Of a stretch of 64,000 bases of DNA, positions 52,042-61,235 are shown piece after piece; position 1 is the stretch's first letter; each line of letters opens with the position of its first letter. Made by a program: the position numbers and the translations under genes. The stretch is from Lachnospiraceae bacterium. GTDB taxonomy: Bacteria; Bacillota; Clostridia; Lachnospirales; Lachnospiraceae. Below the pieces are notes generated by a model that saw nothing but the letters and a program-made list of their open reading frames with translations, had not been told where the DNA came from and searched no databases. The stretch lies in contig CABJBM010000028.1 of NCBI GenBank assembly GCA_902363835.1, positions 1 through 64,000 of the forward strand. Direction: 5' to 3'.

Positions 52042-53715
52042 TTAAATTTCAGAGATTCTCTGAAACAGTTTGTATACGTCTATCTGGCCATAGCCCCAGA
52101 TATTATTGGGATAAGTATAGCCGCTGTTTCTGTTTGCTCCCCGCATCATCATATGATTGATCTGGACTCCTGTGATAGTGGTGTGATTGCCTTTGCAGAA
52201 CCCCCATTCCATGACTATGGCAGCAACTCCCGCAGCGTGGGCAGCAGCAGCTCCTGTACCTGTAATACTGCCATATAGCCCTCCGGGGATGGCGCAGGGG
52301 ATGTGGTAGCCGGGAGCAGCCACATCAGGAACGATCTCACCAAACCTGGAATAACCTCTTCCTGATTCTTTTAGAATGCTGTCGTCAAACTGGTTATAGG
52401 CGGCAACTGTCAGAGGATATCTGGCATTTCCAGGGGCAGTAATGGTGGTGTCCGGGCTGGAATGATAAAAATATGTTTCGTTTGAGATTAAATTTCCTGA
52501 CGGCAGCCAGGAATGAAAAGAAAAAGGCTCGTTTTCAACACTCGAGACCTGAAAATACCATATTCCGTGTGTGGGATTGTCAAAGCGCACTAAGATGAGC
52601 TGATCTCCTGTAGATCCTTCCAAAAGGATATTATTGATCCAAATGGTAGTTTGGCCAAAGGAAAGACTGAATTTTTGGCAGTCCCCGGCAGAGGGGGATA
52701 TGCTTTGAATGACTTCCCGGTTAGGTGTGAAGATTTCAATGCTCACTTTTCCGGGAGGAAAGGGCCAGATTTCCATTGTGAATTTTTTGTCATTTTTTCC
52801 TATTTTTAAATTAAAGCCGCTGCAGTAAGGTGCTGCCGTTGAATGATAGAAATAGTGTCTGCGATTGCTTCCTTCATTCCCGGCGGCCACTGTCACGTTG
52901 GTTTTAGGCAGATGTACAATATCGTCCAGATAGGCACTGATAACCCCCAGCCCGTCATGGCCTCCCTGGCTGCTTCCCAAGGCAATGCATATGATAATGG
53001 GGTGATCTGCTTTTTTAGAAACGGCGAGAAGATAACGGATTCCCAGCATAATATCTGATTCCTGATAGCACAGGCTGTTTTCCGGAACAAAAAATAAGTT
53101 TTTCAGATTTTGCTTTGCTTCTTTCAGCTTTACCACCACAAGTTCTGTCTGGGGAACAACGCCGGTAAAAGAATTTTTTTCATCAGGAGTACCGGAGATA
53201 ACGCTGGCGATTGCCGTACCATGTCCATTGGTGTCGGAAGTAGGAACAATGGACAGAGGATCAGTTGATTTTAATGCGGTGTTTATATGGTTTTTGCCGT
53301 ATTCTGAGCCAAAACTGAAATTTTCAGGAGGTTTGCCGCTTTGATCAGTCTGATCCCATATGGATAGAATGCGGGTAGTACCGTCATTGTTTTTAAATGC
53401 AGGATGCTGGTAGTCGATGCCCGTATCTACAATGCCGATGAGCACTCCCATTCCCATCAGGCTTAAATGGGGATGCTTACGGACATTGGTGATGCCGGAT
53501 TTTTCAATGCTCACTTTAGAGGCAAGTGTAAAAAGAGAGGGAAAATTGTCATAAGGAAACAGACCTAAATCGCAGGCATTCATGTTATTTTTCTGTATAT
53601 GCATCAAAGAATATTCGTCATTCAGAACCGTAATATTATCCCCGGCATTAAATTTGGGAATCAAAGCGTTACTGATGATCAAATCATAATATTCATTATC
53701 AAATATTTTATTCAT
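52042..53715 (-). CDS. S8 subtilase-like protein with Ser-to-Gly substitution (likely pseudoprotease)
   Basis: A 557-residue protein of the clostridial S8/Csp-like group. The catalytic Asp97 is in VLIGIVDTGIDYQHPAF, His165 in DTNGHGTAIASVISG and the oxyanion Asn in VTVAAGNEGSN. Where the catalytic Ser of G-T-S-x-A-A is expected, the codon at 52252-52254 gives Gly (SITGTGAAAAHAAGVAAI, Gly488). A beta-rich insert lies between about residues 300 and 430, as in CspB/CspC. It has no signal peptide. C. difficile CspC is an inactive relative that works as a germination co-receptor, so a non-proteolytic role is conceivable. It has its own promoter region and is not obviously in an operon. Confidence 0.82.
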   Translation of the reverse strand: MNKIFDNEYYDLIISNALIPKFNAGDNITVLNDEYSLMHIQKNNMNACDLGLFPYDNFPSLFTLASKVSIEKSGITNVRKHPHLSLMGMGVLIGIVDTGIDYQHPAFKNNDGTTRILSIWDQTDQSGKPPENFSFGSEYGKNHINTALKSTDPLSIVPTSDTNGHGTAIASVISGTPDEKNSFTGVVPQTELVVVKLKEAKQNLKNLFFVPENSLCYQESDIMLGIRYLLAVSKKADHPIIICIALGSSQGGHDGLGVISAYLDDIVHLPKTNVTVAAGNEGSNRRHYFYHSTAAPYCSGFNLKIGKNDKKFTMEIWPFPPGKVSIEIFTPNREVIQSISPSAGDCQKFSLSFGQTTIWINNILLEGSTGDQLILVRFDNPTHGIWYFQVSSVENEPFSFHSWLPSGNLISNETYFYHSSPDTTITAPGNARYPLTVAAYNQFDDSILKESGRGYSRFGEIVPDVAAPGYHIPCAIPGGLYGSITGTGAAAAHAAGVAAIVMEWGFCKGNHTTITGVQINHMMMRGANRNSGYTYPNNIWGYGQIDVYKLFQRISEI

Positions 53716-53793
53716 GAGAAAGCCCCCGCCCTGCTGTGTTGAATGCAGTATATATTTATCTTATGCGCGGGGCTGGGGGTTCATGAAAGGTTA

Positions 53794-54336
53794 TCAGCCT
53801 CTGGGATGCCGGCCCCCGTTAAATGAGTGAAAGAAAACCGTATGTTCCATATCATACCGCTTTTCGTGATGGGGACTTGGAATGCAGTCTTCCCTTGGAT
53901 AGCCCATGGGAAGCAGGACCACTGGAACCAGATGTTCCGGGATATCAAAGGCCGTCCTAAGGGCTGCAGGGTCAAAATGACCGACCCAGGTACTGCCTAA
54001 TCCTAATTCAGCTGCTTCAAGCATCATCTGCGTGGCCACAATGGCGGCGTCAATGTCTCCCATATCCTTATTATCATAAGATCTTTTCCAGCTGACCGTG
54101 GAATCATAACACACCAGAAGAGTCAGAGGAGCATGAAAATGATAAGGAGTGCAGGATTCTAATTTGGTGAGATTTTCCCCGGTGTCAATGACAAGGATCC
54201 GCTGAGGCTGAAAATTCACTGCAGTAGGAGCAACTCTTCCGGCTTCCAGGATTAAATCCAACGTTTCCTTTTCTACTTTCCGGTCGCTGAATTTTCTGAC
54301 GGAGTAACGTTTTTTTGCCAATTGTAAAAATTCCAT
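53794..54336 (-). CDS. nitroreductase-family FMN oxidoreductase
   Basis: The protein is 180 residues from an ATG that follows AAGGAG by 8 nt; a longer in-frame start has no such site. It shows the nitroreductase pattern: N-terminal KRYSVRKFSDRKVE (FMN phosphate contacts), GRVAPTAVNFQPQRILVI, DIDAAIVATQMMLEAAELGL, STWVGHFDPAALRTAFD and VPVVLLPMGYP. It is an NAD(P)H-dependent flavoprotein, with quinone or nitro compounds as typical in vitro substrates. The physiological substrate is unknown. No partner gene overlaps it. Confidence 0.9.
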   Translation of the reverse strand: MEFLQLAKKRYSVRKFSDRKVEKETLDLILEAGRVAPTAVNFQPQRILVIDTGENLTKLESCTPYHFHAPLTLLVCYDSTVSWKRSYDNKDMGDIDAAIVATQMMLEAAELGLGSTWVGHFDPAALRTAFDIPEHLVPVVLLPMGYPREDCIPSPHHEKRYDMEHTVFFHSFNGGRHPRG

Positions 54337-54472
54337 AACAACATCTCCTTCTGTTTTTATATCATTACTATAGCACAAAAAGGAAACAGAGCAAAGAGTC
54401 CGGCTATTTTTCGGTGATTTTCCATGGACAGAGATTTTTCAGGCGTTGCAAGATATAGTTGTAAGATATAGG

Positions 54473-54506
54473 AAAAGACGGACCGGTCCATAGGACTGCC
54501 CGTCTT
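54473..54506 (-). terminator. terminator after the membrane-anchored protein gene
   Basis: On the minus strand AAGACGG pairs with CCGTCTT, with extra pairing of GGACC-type bases inside, and is followed by a short T run. It lies just beyond the stop of the gene at 54521-55576. Confidence 0.5.
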
Positions 54507-54520
54507 GTTATGGTATGCAA

Positions 54521-55576
54521 TCAGTTGAGAGGGGTTGTTTTTCCCGTCGTTTCATCATACTGAAAGGCTACGCTGCCGGTATCATAGTCAAATAAATAGG
54601 AGGCAACATAGATCAGAGTATCATCGGTCTGGCGCTTGTATGTCCTGACCGCATAGTAATTTTCCCCTTCTATCTTAGATATCCCGGGTGATGGGATATA
54701 TTCATAAGAATCGGCAGTTTCCGGCAGTCCAAGCTTTTCCTGGCCCTGGGCGCGGACAGTTTCCGCCGCCTGTTCAATGGTAGTGGAAGCTTTCGGCTGC
54801 TTTTCAAATTCTGCGATTATTTTTTTCTGCTGGTCCCACTGGTTCTTATAATAGGTGTTCCAGGGCTGACTTTCCTTACAGACAGTTACAGTATAGCTGT
54901 CAGTTTCAGATTCCAGGATAATGTAAAGGTAGGAAGAGGTATCTTTCGAGGGACCGGCAAGGTGGTAAATTTCTGATCCGGTCTCTGAGGTTTCTTCTGT
55001 TGAACTCTGTCCTGTTTGCCGGGATTTGTCCGTTACATCAATGAAATGTTTTTCTCCCTCCAGATAATCCTTGTATTTTTTTAAATCAGCAGAAATATCT
55101 TCCGCATGAAGGTATTTGTACCGTTCCTCCTGGCGGTTGTCCGCCTGAGTGGGAGCATCGGCAGAAGACTCCTTGTTTTCTTGTGTTTTGTCATGGGGGT
55201 TGCTTGTTTCTTTTTCCTGGCCGTCGTCAGAAACCGGAGGCTTTTTAAAATCGCGTTCTCCTACAATTTCCGTTACAGAGGAAATCTCTTCGTCTTTTGA
55301 AAAGTAGTAGGATGGCGCCTGCTGCATCTTTTCTGCAGGTCCGTTCTTCTTTTTCACGGAGAGCACAATAAGAGCCTGGGCAGATCCTATGATCATGATT
55401 ATCACAGCTGCTGCCAGTAAAACCAGGACCCTTTTATTTTTAGGCAATAAGTTTTTTCCTTTGGCTTTTGGGACTTTGGCTGGTTTTTCTTTTCCTTTTT
55501 TGGCTTTTGCGGCTTTTGTTTTTTTTGGTTTTGTCTTGGGTATATTCTCTTTCTTGGCGTTTATAAACTTTGGCAT
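54521..55576 (-). CDS. membrane-anchored protein of unknown function
   Basis: A 351-residue protein. The first ~50 residues are extremely Lys/Ala/Pro rich (KPKKTKAAKAKKGKEKPAKV) and stay inside. One membrane helix follows at about residues 50-73 (VLVLLAAAVIIMIIGSAQAL). The outside part has a Ser/Thr/Glu-rich linker (about 75-160) and a C-terminal globular region with YHLAGPSKDTSSYLYIILES and ENYYAVRTYKRQTDDTLIYV. I recognise no family. The ATG at 55576 is preferred to one 9 nt upstream because AAGGA is then well spaced. It sits between a nitroreductase and a TetR gene, all on the minus strand. Confidence 0.65.
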   Translation of the reverse strand: MPKFINAKKENIPKTKPKKTKAAKAKKGKEKPAKVPKAKGKNLLPKNKRVLVLLAAAVIIMIIGSAQALIVLSVKKKNGPAEKMQQAPSYYFSKDEEISSVTEIVGERDFKKPPVSDDGQEKETSNPHDKTQENKESSADAPTQADNRQEERYKYLHAEDISADLKKYKDYLEGEKHFIDVTDKSRQTGQSSTEETSETGSEIYHLAGPSKDTSSYLYIILESETDSYTVTVCKESQPWNTYYKNQWDQQKKIIAEFEKQPKASTTIEQAAETVRAQGQEKLGLPETADSYEYIPSPGISKIEGENYYAVRTYKRQTDDTLIYVASYLFDYDTGSVAFQYDETTGKTTPLN

Positions 55577-55694
55577 AAAGATCATCCTTGTGTATTTTCT
55601 GATGCGGAATACAGAACAAATGGCTGTTTGACATCATCCATATATCGGTTGATTCTTTGAGAAAAATAAGGATTTGGGATAAAAATGATTGTGT

Positions 55695-56276
55695 TTACAT
55701 TGCAAGGAGTTTTTTTGCTGTTCCCATGATCATTTTGTCAACAAATTCGGCCACCTCTTCCTTGGGTTGCTGCATATCCGTATCAAGCCATGACTTTAGG
55801 ACGCCGGTGAGCCCATAGGTGATGAATTCAAGATAATAATTCAGGGTCACTTCTTTTGCATCCGGATACTGTTCCCTGATGATCACCGTGCCGTTTTTTA
55901 AGACAAGAGTATGGAAGCGGTTTACGAAATCATTGGAAGAACTGTTCTCAAAAAGAATTTTACATATCTTTTTGTTTTCCTCAATATAGTGAATGATTGG
56001 GATGACAACAGGCAGGAGCGAGTCCTTTTTAAAGGCATAGCGGCAGTTGCTTACCATATCCTGAAAATCATTTAATACTTCGGACTCCATTTCCTGCAGC
56101 AGGCAGTAGGTATCGGCATAGTGCAGATAAAAGGTGCCGCGGTTTAAATCAGCCAGTTCTGTGATGTCTTTCACGGAAATATTCTTAAAGTCCTTCTTTT
56201 CCATGAGTTCCAGAAGGCTTTCTTTTAACAGTTTCTGAGTTTTTCGGATGCGGCGATCCTGTTTTTGCATTTTCAT
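55695..56276 (-). CDS. TetR-family transcriptional regulator
   Basis: A 193-residue TetR/AcrR protein. The N-terminal HTH is RKTQKLLKESLLELMEKKDF followed by KNISVKDITELADLNRGTFY and LHYADTYCLL. The C-terminal TetR_C-like ligand domain is helical (IIHYIEENKKICKILFENSS, YYLEFITYGLTGVLKSWLD). It is divergent from the MMPL exporter gene, with a palindrome overlapping that promoter, so it probably represses the exporter. GGAGG lies 6 nt before the ATG. Confidence 0.9.
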   Translation of the reverse strand: MKMQKQDRRIRKTQKLLKESLLELMEKKDFKNISVKDITELADLNRGTFYLHYADTYCLLQEMESEVLNDFQDMVSNCRYAFKKDSLLPVVIPIIHYIEENKKICKILFENSSSNDFVNRFHTLVLKNGTVIIREQYPDAKEVTLNYYLEFITYGLTGVLKSWLDTDMQQPKEEVAEFVDKMIMGTAKKLLAM

Positions 56277-56424
56277 ATGATTCCTCCAATAGTGTTTCCG
56301 TGTTTACTTCTCATTTTCAGACTCTGATTCTTCTGAAATTATGAACACCATGTCAAAAAGTGTTGAGTAATGCATAGAAAAATAAATTGTGATTGTTAAT
56401 AGAATTATTGTCAATGATTGATTA

Positions 56425-56464
56425 TTGAAACTTATTTACAAGAGTATTATAATAAACACGTGTT
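56425..56464 (+). promoter_or_regulatory. promoter of the MMPL operon with palindromic TetR site
   Basis: TTGAAA (56425-56430), 17-nt spacer, perfect TATAAT (56448-56453). The perfect 10-bp palindrome AACACGTGTT (56455-56464) lies at the expected transcription start. A regulator bound there would block initiation; the divergent TetR gene is the candidate. Confidence 0.65.
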
Positions 56465-56518
56465 CAAAAGTCAATGATATATCTATTAGTAGAATAAAGA
56501 TGGATAATGGAGGAAGAT

Positions 56519-58702
56519 ATGAAAAAAGACAAAAGTTTATTTAATAAAATCGTCCATATTATTGTGTTTCGGGGAAGAGAGATAGAGATTTTTTTCTTTC
56601 TTACGGCCATCATCTGTGCAATCTGCTTTCCTTTTGTTAAGGTTAATTACGATTTAAGCAAATATCTGCCCCAGTTTGCCCAGACAAAACAGGCTTTGGA
56701 TGTGATGGAGGATGAGTTCGGGTACCCTGGCATGGCCCGGATCATGGTAAAGGATGTAAGCCTTCCGGAAGCAAAAAGAATCAGACAGCAGATATCGGAT
56801 CTGGAAGGCGTGGACCTGGTTCTGGGGCCTGACCTGACCACGGAGGTCTATATGGGAGCCTCCTTTGTGAACCAGGGAATCACCGACATAATGTCAATGG
56901 ATATCTTTTCCATGGAGGATTATTACCATGACGGGTACGCCCTGATGGATGTAATATTTGAAAATGGTGATGACAATCATCTGACAAGGGAAGCGGTAGA
57001 CGGAATTTACCGCATTGTGGGAGAGGACAGAGGCTTTTTTGCCGGAAGTGCCGTATCCAGTAAGGAGCGGGAAGAGTCCATAACAAGGGAGATCACCATG
57101 GCAATCGGAATGGCGCTGGTGATTATCTGGATTATATTAACCCTTACCACCACATCCTGGATGGAGCCGTTTTTGTTTATTTTCATCATGATCGTGGCCA
57201 TTGTCATGAATATGGGCTCTAACCTGATGTTCGGCACCATATCGTTTTTTACGTTTTCCACGGCAGCCATTTTACAACTGGCAGTTTCCATGGATTACTC
57301 CATTTTCCTTTTACATACTTTTACAGCGATCAAAAATACCGGAATTGAAATACACGAGGCAATGGAATTGGCCATAAAGGAATCCTGCAGTTCCATTCTG
57401 GCAAGCGGGGCCACTACCATTGTCGGGTTTATTGTGATTGCATTCATGCGTTTTACCATTGGAAGGGATGTGGGATTTGTACTGACCAAGGGAATTATCT
57501 GCAGTCTTGCCACCGTGCTGTTTCTTATGCCCACCTTGATCCTGCACTTTAATGACAAGATTGAAAAAACAGCCCACAGGCCTTTCCTTCCTTCTTTTGA
57601 CCGGTTTGCAAAATTGATGAACCGGATTCGGAAGCCTGTTTTCGCAGTTTCCATTTTCCTGGCAGTCCCCTGTTATTTTGGTCAGAATATGAACGTTTTT
57701 TACTACGGGGATGATGCCATTGGAGCAGGACCGGGAACCAGGGTTTATGAGGATACCAGGGCCATCAATGAGGAATTTGGAAAGTCTAACATGATCATCG
57801 GGATTGTTCCCAATGGTGATCTGGTGACGGAACGGCATCTGACGGATGCTTTGGAGGATCTGGACTTTGTAAATTATGCCATATCCATGGCAGGGACAAT
57901 ACCAAAGGGAATCCCGGAAAGCTTTCTTCCGGAAAAGGTGAGTGAACAGCTTCGCAGTGAGCGGTATGCCAGACTTTTAATTTCCTTAAATACGGTTCAG
58001 GAGAGTCCCTATGCCTTTGACTGCAGCCAAAAGCTGGAACGTGTGATCAGGGAATATTATCCGGAAGATGCTTATGTCATAGGAATGACACCGACAACCA
58101 TTGATATCCGCGATATTTTGACCGATGATTACAATAAGGTTTCCCTGTTGTCCTTGGCAGGAGTGGCTCTGGTGGTATTTACCACCTTTCAGTCTGTCCT
58201 GGTTCCCATCCTTGTTATCATACCCATTGAGGTAGCCATTTACTTAAACATGACACTGCCCTATGTAATGGGAGACAGCATGGTATACATTGGATATATC
58301 ATTGTAAGCTGTCTGCAGCTGGGAGCCACCATTGATTATTCCATCCTGATGACCAATAATTATCTGGGTTTCCGTAAGACCATGAATAACACGGATTCTG
58401 CCATGGCTGCCATCTCAAAAAGCACCCTTTCCATCCTCACGTCAGGGGGGATCCTTACGGTGGTGGGTTATCTTTTGTATTTTACGTCGTCCATACAGGC
58501 AATTTCCCAGGTAGGACGCCTGGTGGGAAGGGGAGCTGTCTTAAGCATGGTTTTGGTGCTTTCCCTTCTTCCGGCCCTGCTGAGTACCTTTGACAAGCAG
58601 ATCCAGAAGCAGCAGTTAAGCGCGGCAAAGAGAAAGGAAAAACGGCGTTTAAGATATGGAAAAGTGAAAATAAAAGGAGAGAATGACCATGAAAAAGTAT
58701 AA
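56519..58702 (+). CDS. MMPL/RND-family exporter
   Basis: A 727-residue protein with the MMPL layout. TM1 is at about residues 17-41, followed by a large outside loop (40-190) and TM2-6 (about 195-350) with motifs TAAILQLAVSMDYSIFLLHT and SSILASGATTIVGFIVIAFM. A second loop and TM8-12 repeat the pattern (IVSCLQLGATIDYSILMTNN, SILTSGGILTVVGYLLYF). The paired D-Y-S motifs are the proton-relay region of RND pumps. The ATG at 56519 follows GGAGG. Likely cargo is a lipid, peptide or amphiphile. The next gene overlaps its end. Confidence 0.92.
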   Translation: MKKDKSLFNKIVHIIVFRGREIEIFFFLTAIICAICFPFVKVNYDLSKYLPQFAQTKQALDVMEDEFGYPGMARIMVKDVSLPEAKRIRQQISDLEGVDLVLGPDLTTEVYMGASFVNQGITDIMSMDIFSMEDYYHDGYALMDVIFENGDDNHLTREAVDGIYRIVGEDRGFFAGSAVSSKEREESITREITMAIGMALVIIWIILTLTTTSWMEPFLFIFIMIVAIVMNMGSNLMFGTISFFTFSTAAILQLAVSMDYSIFLLHTFTAIKNTGIEIHEAMELAIKESCSSILASGATTIVGFIVIAFMRFTIGRDVGFVLTKGIICSLATVLFLMPTLILHFNDKIEKTAHRPFLPSFDRFAKLMNRIRKPVFAVSIFLAVPCYFGQNMNVFYYGDDAIGAGPGTRVYEDTRAINEEFGKSNMIIGIVPNGDLVTERHLTDALEDLDFVNYAISMAGTIPKGIPESFLPEKVSEQLRSERYARLLISLNTVQESPYAFDCSQKLERVIREYYPEDAYVIGMTPTTIDIRDILTDDYNKVSLLSLAGVALVVFTTFQSVLVPILVIIPIEVAIYLNMTLPYVMGDSMVYIGYIIVSCLQLGATIDYSILMTNNYLGFRKTMNNTDSAMAAISKSTLSILTSGGILTVVGYLLYFTSSIQAISQVGRLVGRGAVLSMVLVLSLLPALLSTFDKQIQKQQLSAAKRKEKRRLRYGKVKIKGENDHEKV

Positions 58703-60926
58703 TAGAATCCTGAGTATGGGCCTGGCTGCCATATTCTCCCTTCAGTCAGTGCTTTCGGCCTTCGCCTTGCCGGAAACGCCCCAGTGTGATGAAACTCTTT
58801 ATGTGACCCTGGATCCATATGGGGAGATAAAGGAAAGCAGCATTGTAAAAAATTACCAGATGAATGGAAACAGCAGGGTGGTGGATTACGGTGTTTACCA
58901 TAAGGTGATGAACTTAACGGATCATTCGGAACCTGTTATGGGGGAAGATGGCTCCATCACTTTTTCTCCGGAAGAGACGGGAAGCCGTTTTTATTTTGAG
59001 GGCCGGACCCAAACAGAGAAATCACAGCTTCCCTGGGATATTAAGGTCAGCTACCGCTTAAACGGGGTGGAAAAAAAGGCGGAAGAACTGGCAGGGGAAA
59101 AGGGGCTGATTGAGGTCAATGTGGATCTGATCCCCAATAAAGGGCTTTCCGATTACTACCAGAACAACATGGCACTAATGGCCAGCACGGTGGTGGACAT
59201 GGATAAAAACTTAAGCCTGGAAGCTGAGGGAGCCCAGGTGCAGGCAGTGGGAAATTTGAATATGGTTGTTTTTTTTGAACTGCCGGGAGAAGAAGGCCAT
59301 TATTCCATCCGAATCGGTTCGGAAGATTTTAAATTCCCCGGCATTGTCTTTGCCATGGTGCCTTTGACTGTGAGCCAGCTTGAGAAGGTGGCGGATTTAA
59401 GGGAGGCAAAGGAAACTGTGGAGGACTCAGCGGATGCGGCCAGCGACAGCCTGGATGTGGTTTTGGACACCATGGGAAACATGCAGAAAAGCATTGAGAA
59501 TACGGCGGATGGCATCAGGGGACTGGATAAAACCAGGCAGATATTTGCCGACTCAAAGGGTAAGGTGTATCAGAATGCAGACGAAGCCCTGGCAGCTCTT
59601 GACGACTTGTCCCAGACCCTGCGGCCTTTTTACAACCACACCAAGAATGCTGGAAATGCTTTAAATGAGATCAGGACCCAGACAAATCATACGGTGGAAA
59701 TTCTTGATGATTTATCGCCGGATCTGGGAGATTTACAGCACAGTGTCCGCCATTTGAGGAATGAGGTGGAAGAACTGCGGAAAATGGCCAAGGACTCTCA
59801 GACGGATATGAAATCCCAGGCCTTTCTCGGGCAGGTTAAAAAAGTAGAAGAAGACTTAAATACTCTGACCAATGAGCAGAAAAAGCTGGCGGAGGAGCTT
59901 GCTTTCCTTGGGCAGGTCCTTCCTGATCTGGGAGCACTGAACAATACACTCGGCAAATCCGCGGCAGGAATTGAGGCTGAGGAATTACAGGACTTAATCC
60001 AGGAAATTCAGGATGAAGGGCTTATGGACAAAGATGAGATATCTTCCTATCTGTTTAACGAAAAAGACTATTCCCTGCCCGAGATCAATGCTCTTACCGG
60101 CTATCTGTCCTCTGCACTGGAAACCGGTCATACTGCTACCTCCAGCAATGGGTCCAGGGCAATAGCAAAAGCGGCCGCTCCTTTGGCAGGCATTCTTCCC
60201 CAGCTTGTGGAGAGCGGCGCAGGTCTGACGGGAGATTTAGGTAAAATGCTTGGTATGACCCAGGTGCTGGTGGCGGATTTGTATTCCTTAAGAGGCCCTT
60301 TAAGCGGGGCTTTTGACGGAGCCATGGGCATTGCTACTGCCGCAGGGAACATCTGTAATACTGCCGATGATCTGATCAATTCCGCCGATGAATTAAATGG
60401 TATTTTAAACCGTCACCACGATGAAATGATCGCCACATTGAATGATGTGGGAAAAATGACGGACAGCGCATCCAGGGGCATTGATTCCATGAATGTATTT
60501 TTCCGTTCCCTGGAAAACCAGATGAAGACAGTGGGGGATTCCTTAAACGGAAGTACGGAAAAAACTTTAAACGGCCTGGCCGGTACCTTAGATGAGGCGG
60601 GAAATGGACTGAATCAGACGGATGTATTGAGAAATGCCAAAGATACCATTAAAGGAATGATTGATGATAAATGGGATGAATATACCATAGATAAGACGAC
60701 CATTTTAAACATTGACTTAGAGGCGTCTCCGGTGTCCATAACATCGGCAAAAAACCCTTCTCCCAGAAGCATTCAAATGATTTTGCGTACTGAGGAAATA
60801 AAGGATAAAAAGGTCAATGATGATGTGAATGTGGATGAGGATTTTTATCCGGATGGAAATATTTTCCACAGAATAGGAAATATCTTTAAATATATCTGGA
60901 GATCCATAACCTCTGTTTTTAAATAA
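58689..60926 (+). CDS. exported coiled-coil protein, partner of the MMPL exporter
   Basis: A 745-residue protein with a cleavable signal peptide (RILSMGLAAIFSLQSVLSAF then ALPETP). A beta-rich N-terminal domain (about residues 30-230: LYVTLDPYGEIKESSIVKNY, VDYGVYHKVMNL) is followed by a long helical coiled-coil region (about 235-680) with repeated DD/NS-type heptads, and a short basic C-terminus (IGNIFKYIWRSITSVFK) that may touch the membrane. YhgE/Pip-like exporters show similar coiled coils. The start overlaps the MMPL stop. It probably forms the extracytoplasmic adaptor of the pump. Confidence 0.72.
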   Translation: MKKYNRILSMGLAAIFSLQSVLSAFALPETPQCDETLYVTLDPYGEIKESSIVKNYQMNGNSRVVDYGVYHKVMNLTDHSEPVMGEDGSITFSPEETGSRFYFEGRTQTEKSQLPWDIKVSYRLNGVEKKAEELAGEKGLIEVNVDLIPNKGLSDYYQNNMALMASTVVDMDKNLSLEAEGAQVQAVGNLNMVVFFELPGEEGHYSIRIGSEDFKFPGIVFAMVPLTVSQLEKVADLREAKETVEDSADAASDSLDVVLDTMGNMQKSIENTADGIRGLDKTRQIFADSKGKVYQNADEALAALDDLSQTLRPFYNHTKNAGNALNEIRTQTNHTVEILDDLSPDLGDLQHSVRHLRNEVEELRKMAKDSQTDMKSQAFLGQVKKVEEDLNTLTNEQKKLAEELAFLGQVLPDLGALNNTLGKSAAGIEAEELQDLIQEIQDEGLMDKDEISSYLFNEKDYSLPEINALTGYLSSALETGHTATSSNGSRAIAKAAAPLAGILPQLVESGAGLTGDLGKMLGMTQVLVADLYSLRGPLSGAFDGAMGIATAAGNICNTADDLINSADELNGILNRHHDEMIATLNDVGKMTDSASRGIDSMNVFFRSLENQMKTVGDSLNGSTEKTLNGLAGTLDEAGNGLNQTDVLRNAKDTIKGMIDDKWDEYTIDKTTILNIDLEASPVSITSAKNPSPRSIQMILRTEEIKDKKVNDDVNVDEDFYPDGNIFHRIGNIFKYIWRSITSVFK

Positions 60927-61175
60927 GAATGAGATTGGAGCTTTGGCATTTGTTTTTAAATAAAGGTATGACAGGAATTTTGGCATTTTCCGGTATGATG
61001 GTATAATGGGGGATCATGGGAAAACATTATATCCGGTTTCTCTGTGGTTTTGGTAAAATCGGCCGCCTGGTAAAATCAGGCGGCTGTTTGCCGGAATCAT
61101 CGGAAGGATCCTCTGGATTGAGCAAGTCTTTTTTATTGCGGATTTCTCAAAATAAGAACATACATTCGAAAACAC
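60927..61175 (+). other. intergenic region after the exported protein gene
   Basis: A stem GCCGCCTG/CAGGCGGC (61062-61084) followed by a short TGTTTG may terminate the upstream operon. A short open frame through this region (61016-61231) has no homology I recognise and runs through the terminator and promoter, so it is not called as a gene. A degenerate LexA-like half pair GAACATACATTC lies at 61156-61167. Confidence 0.45.
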
Positions 61176-61224
61176 TTGAAAAAGCAGTTCACCTGTGCTA
61201 CAATAAAGAAAAGAACGTGTGTTC
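61176..61224 (+). promoter_or_regulatory. promoter with LexA (SOS) box for the radical-SAM/DNA-metabolism pair
   Basis: TTGAAA (61176-61181), 17 nt, TACAAT (61199-61204). The palindromic-type GAACGTGTGTTC (61213-61224), fitting the Gram-positive LexA box pattern GAAC-N4-GTTC, covers the expected start of transcription. A second, weaker box lies upstream at 61156-61167. SOS control of the following genes is the straightforward reading. Confidence 0.68.
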
Positions 61225-61235
61225 GAGGTGAGAAA

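Noticed and set aside
61016..61231. Small plus-strand ORF before the radical SAM gene
   Set aside because: It runs through a terminator-like stem, the promoter and the LexA box, so it is more likely non-coding.
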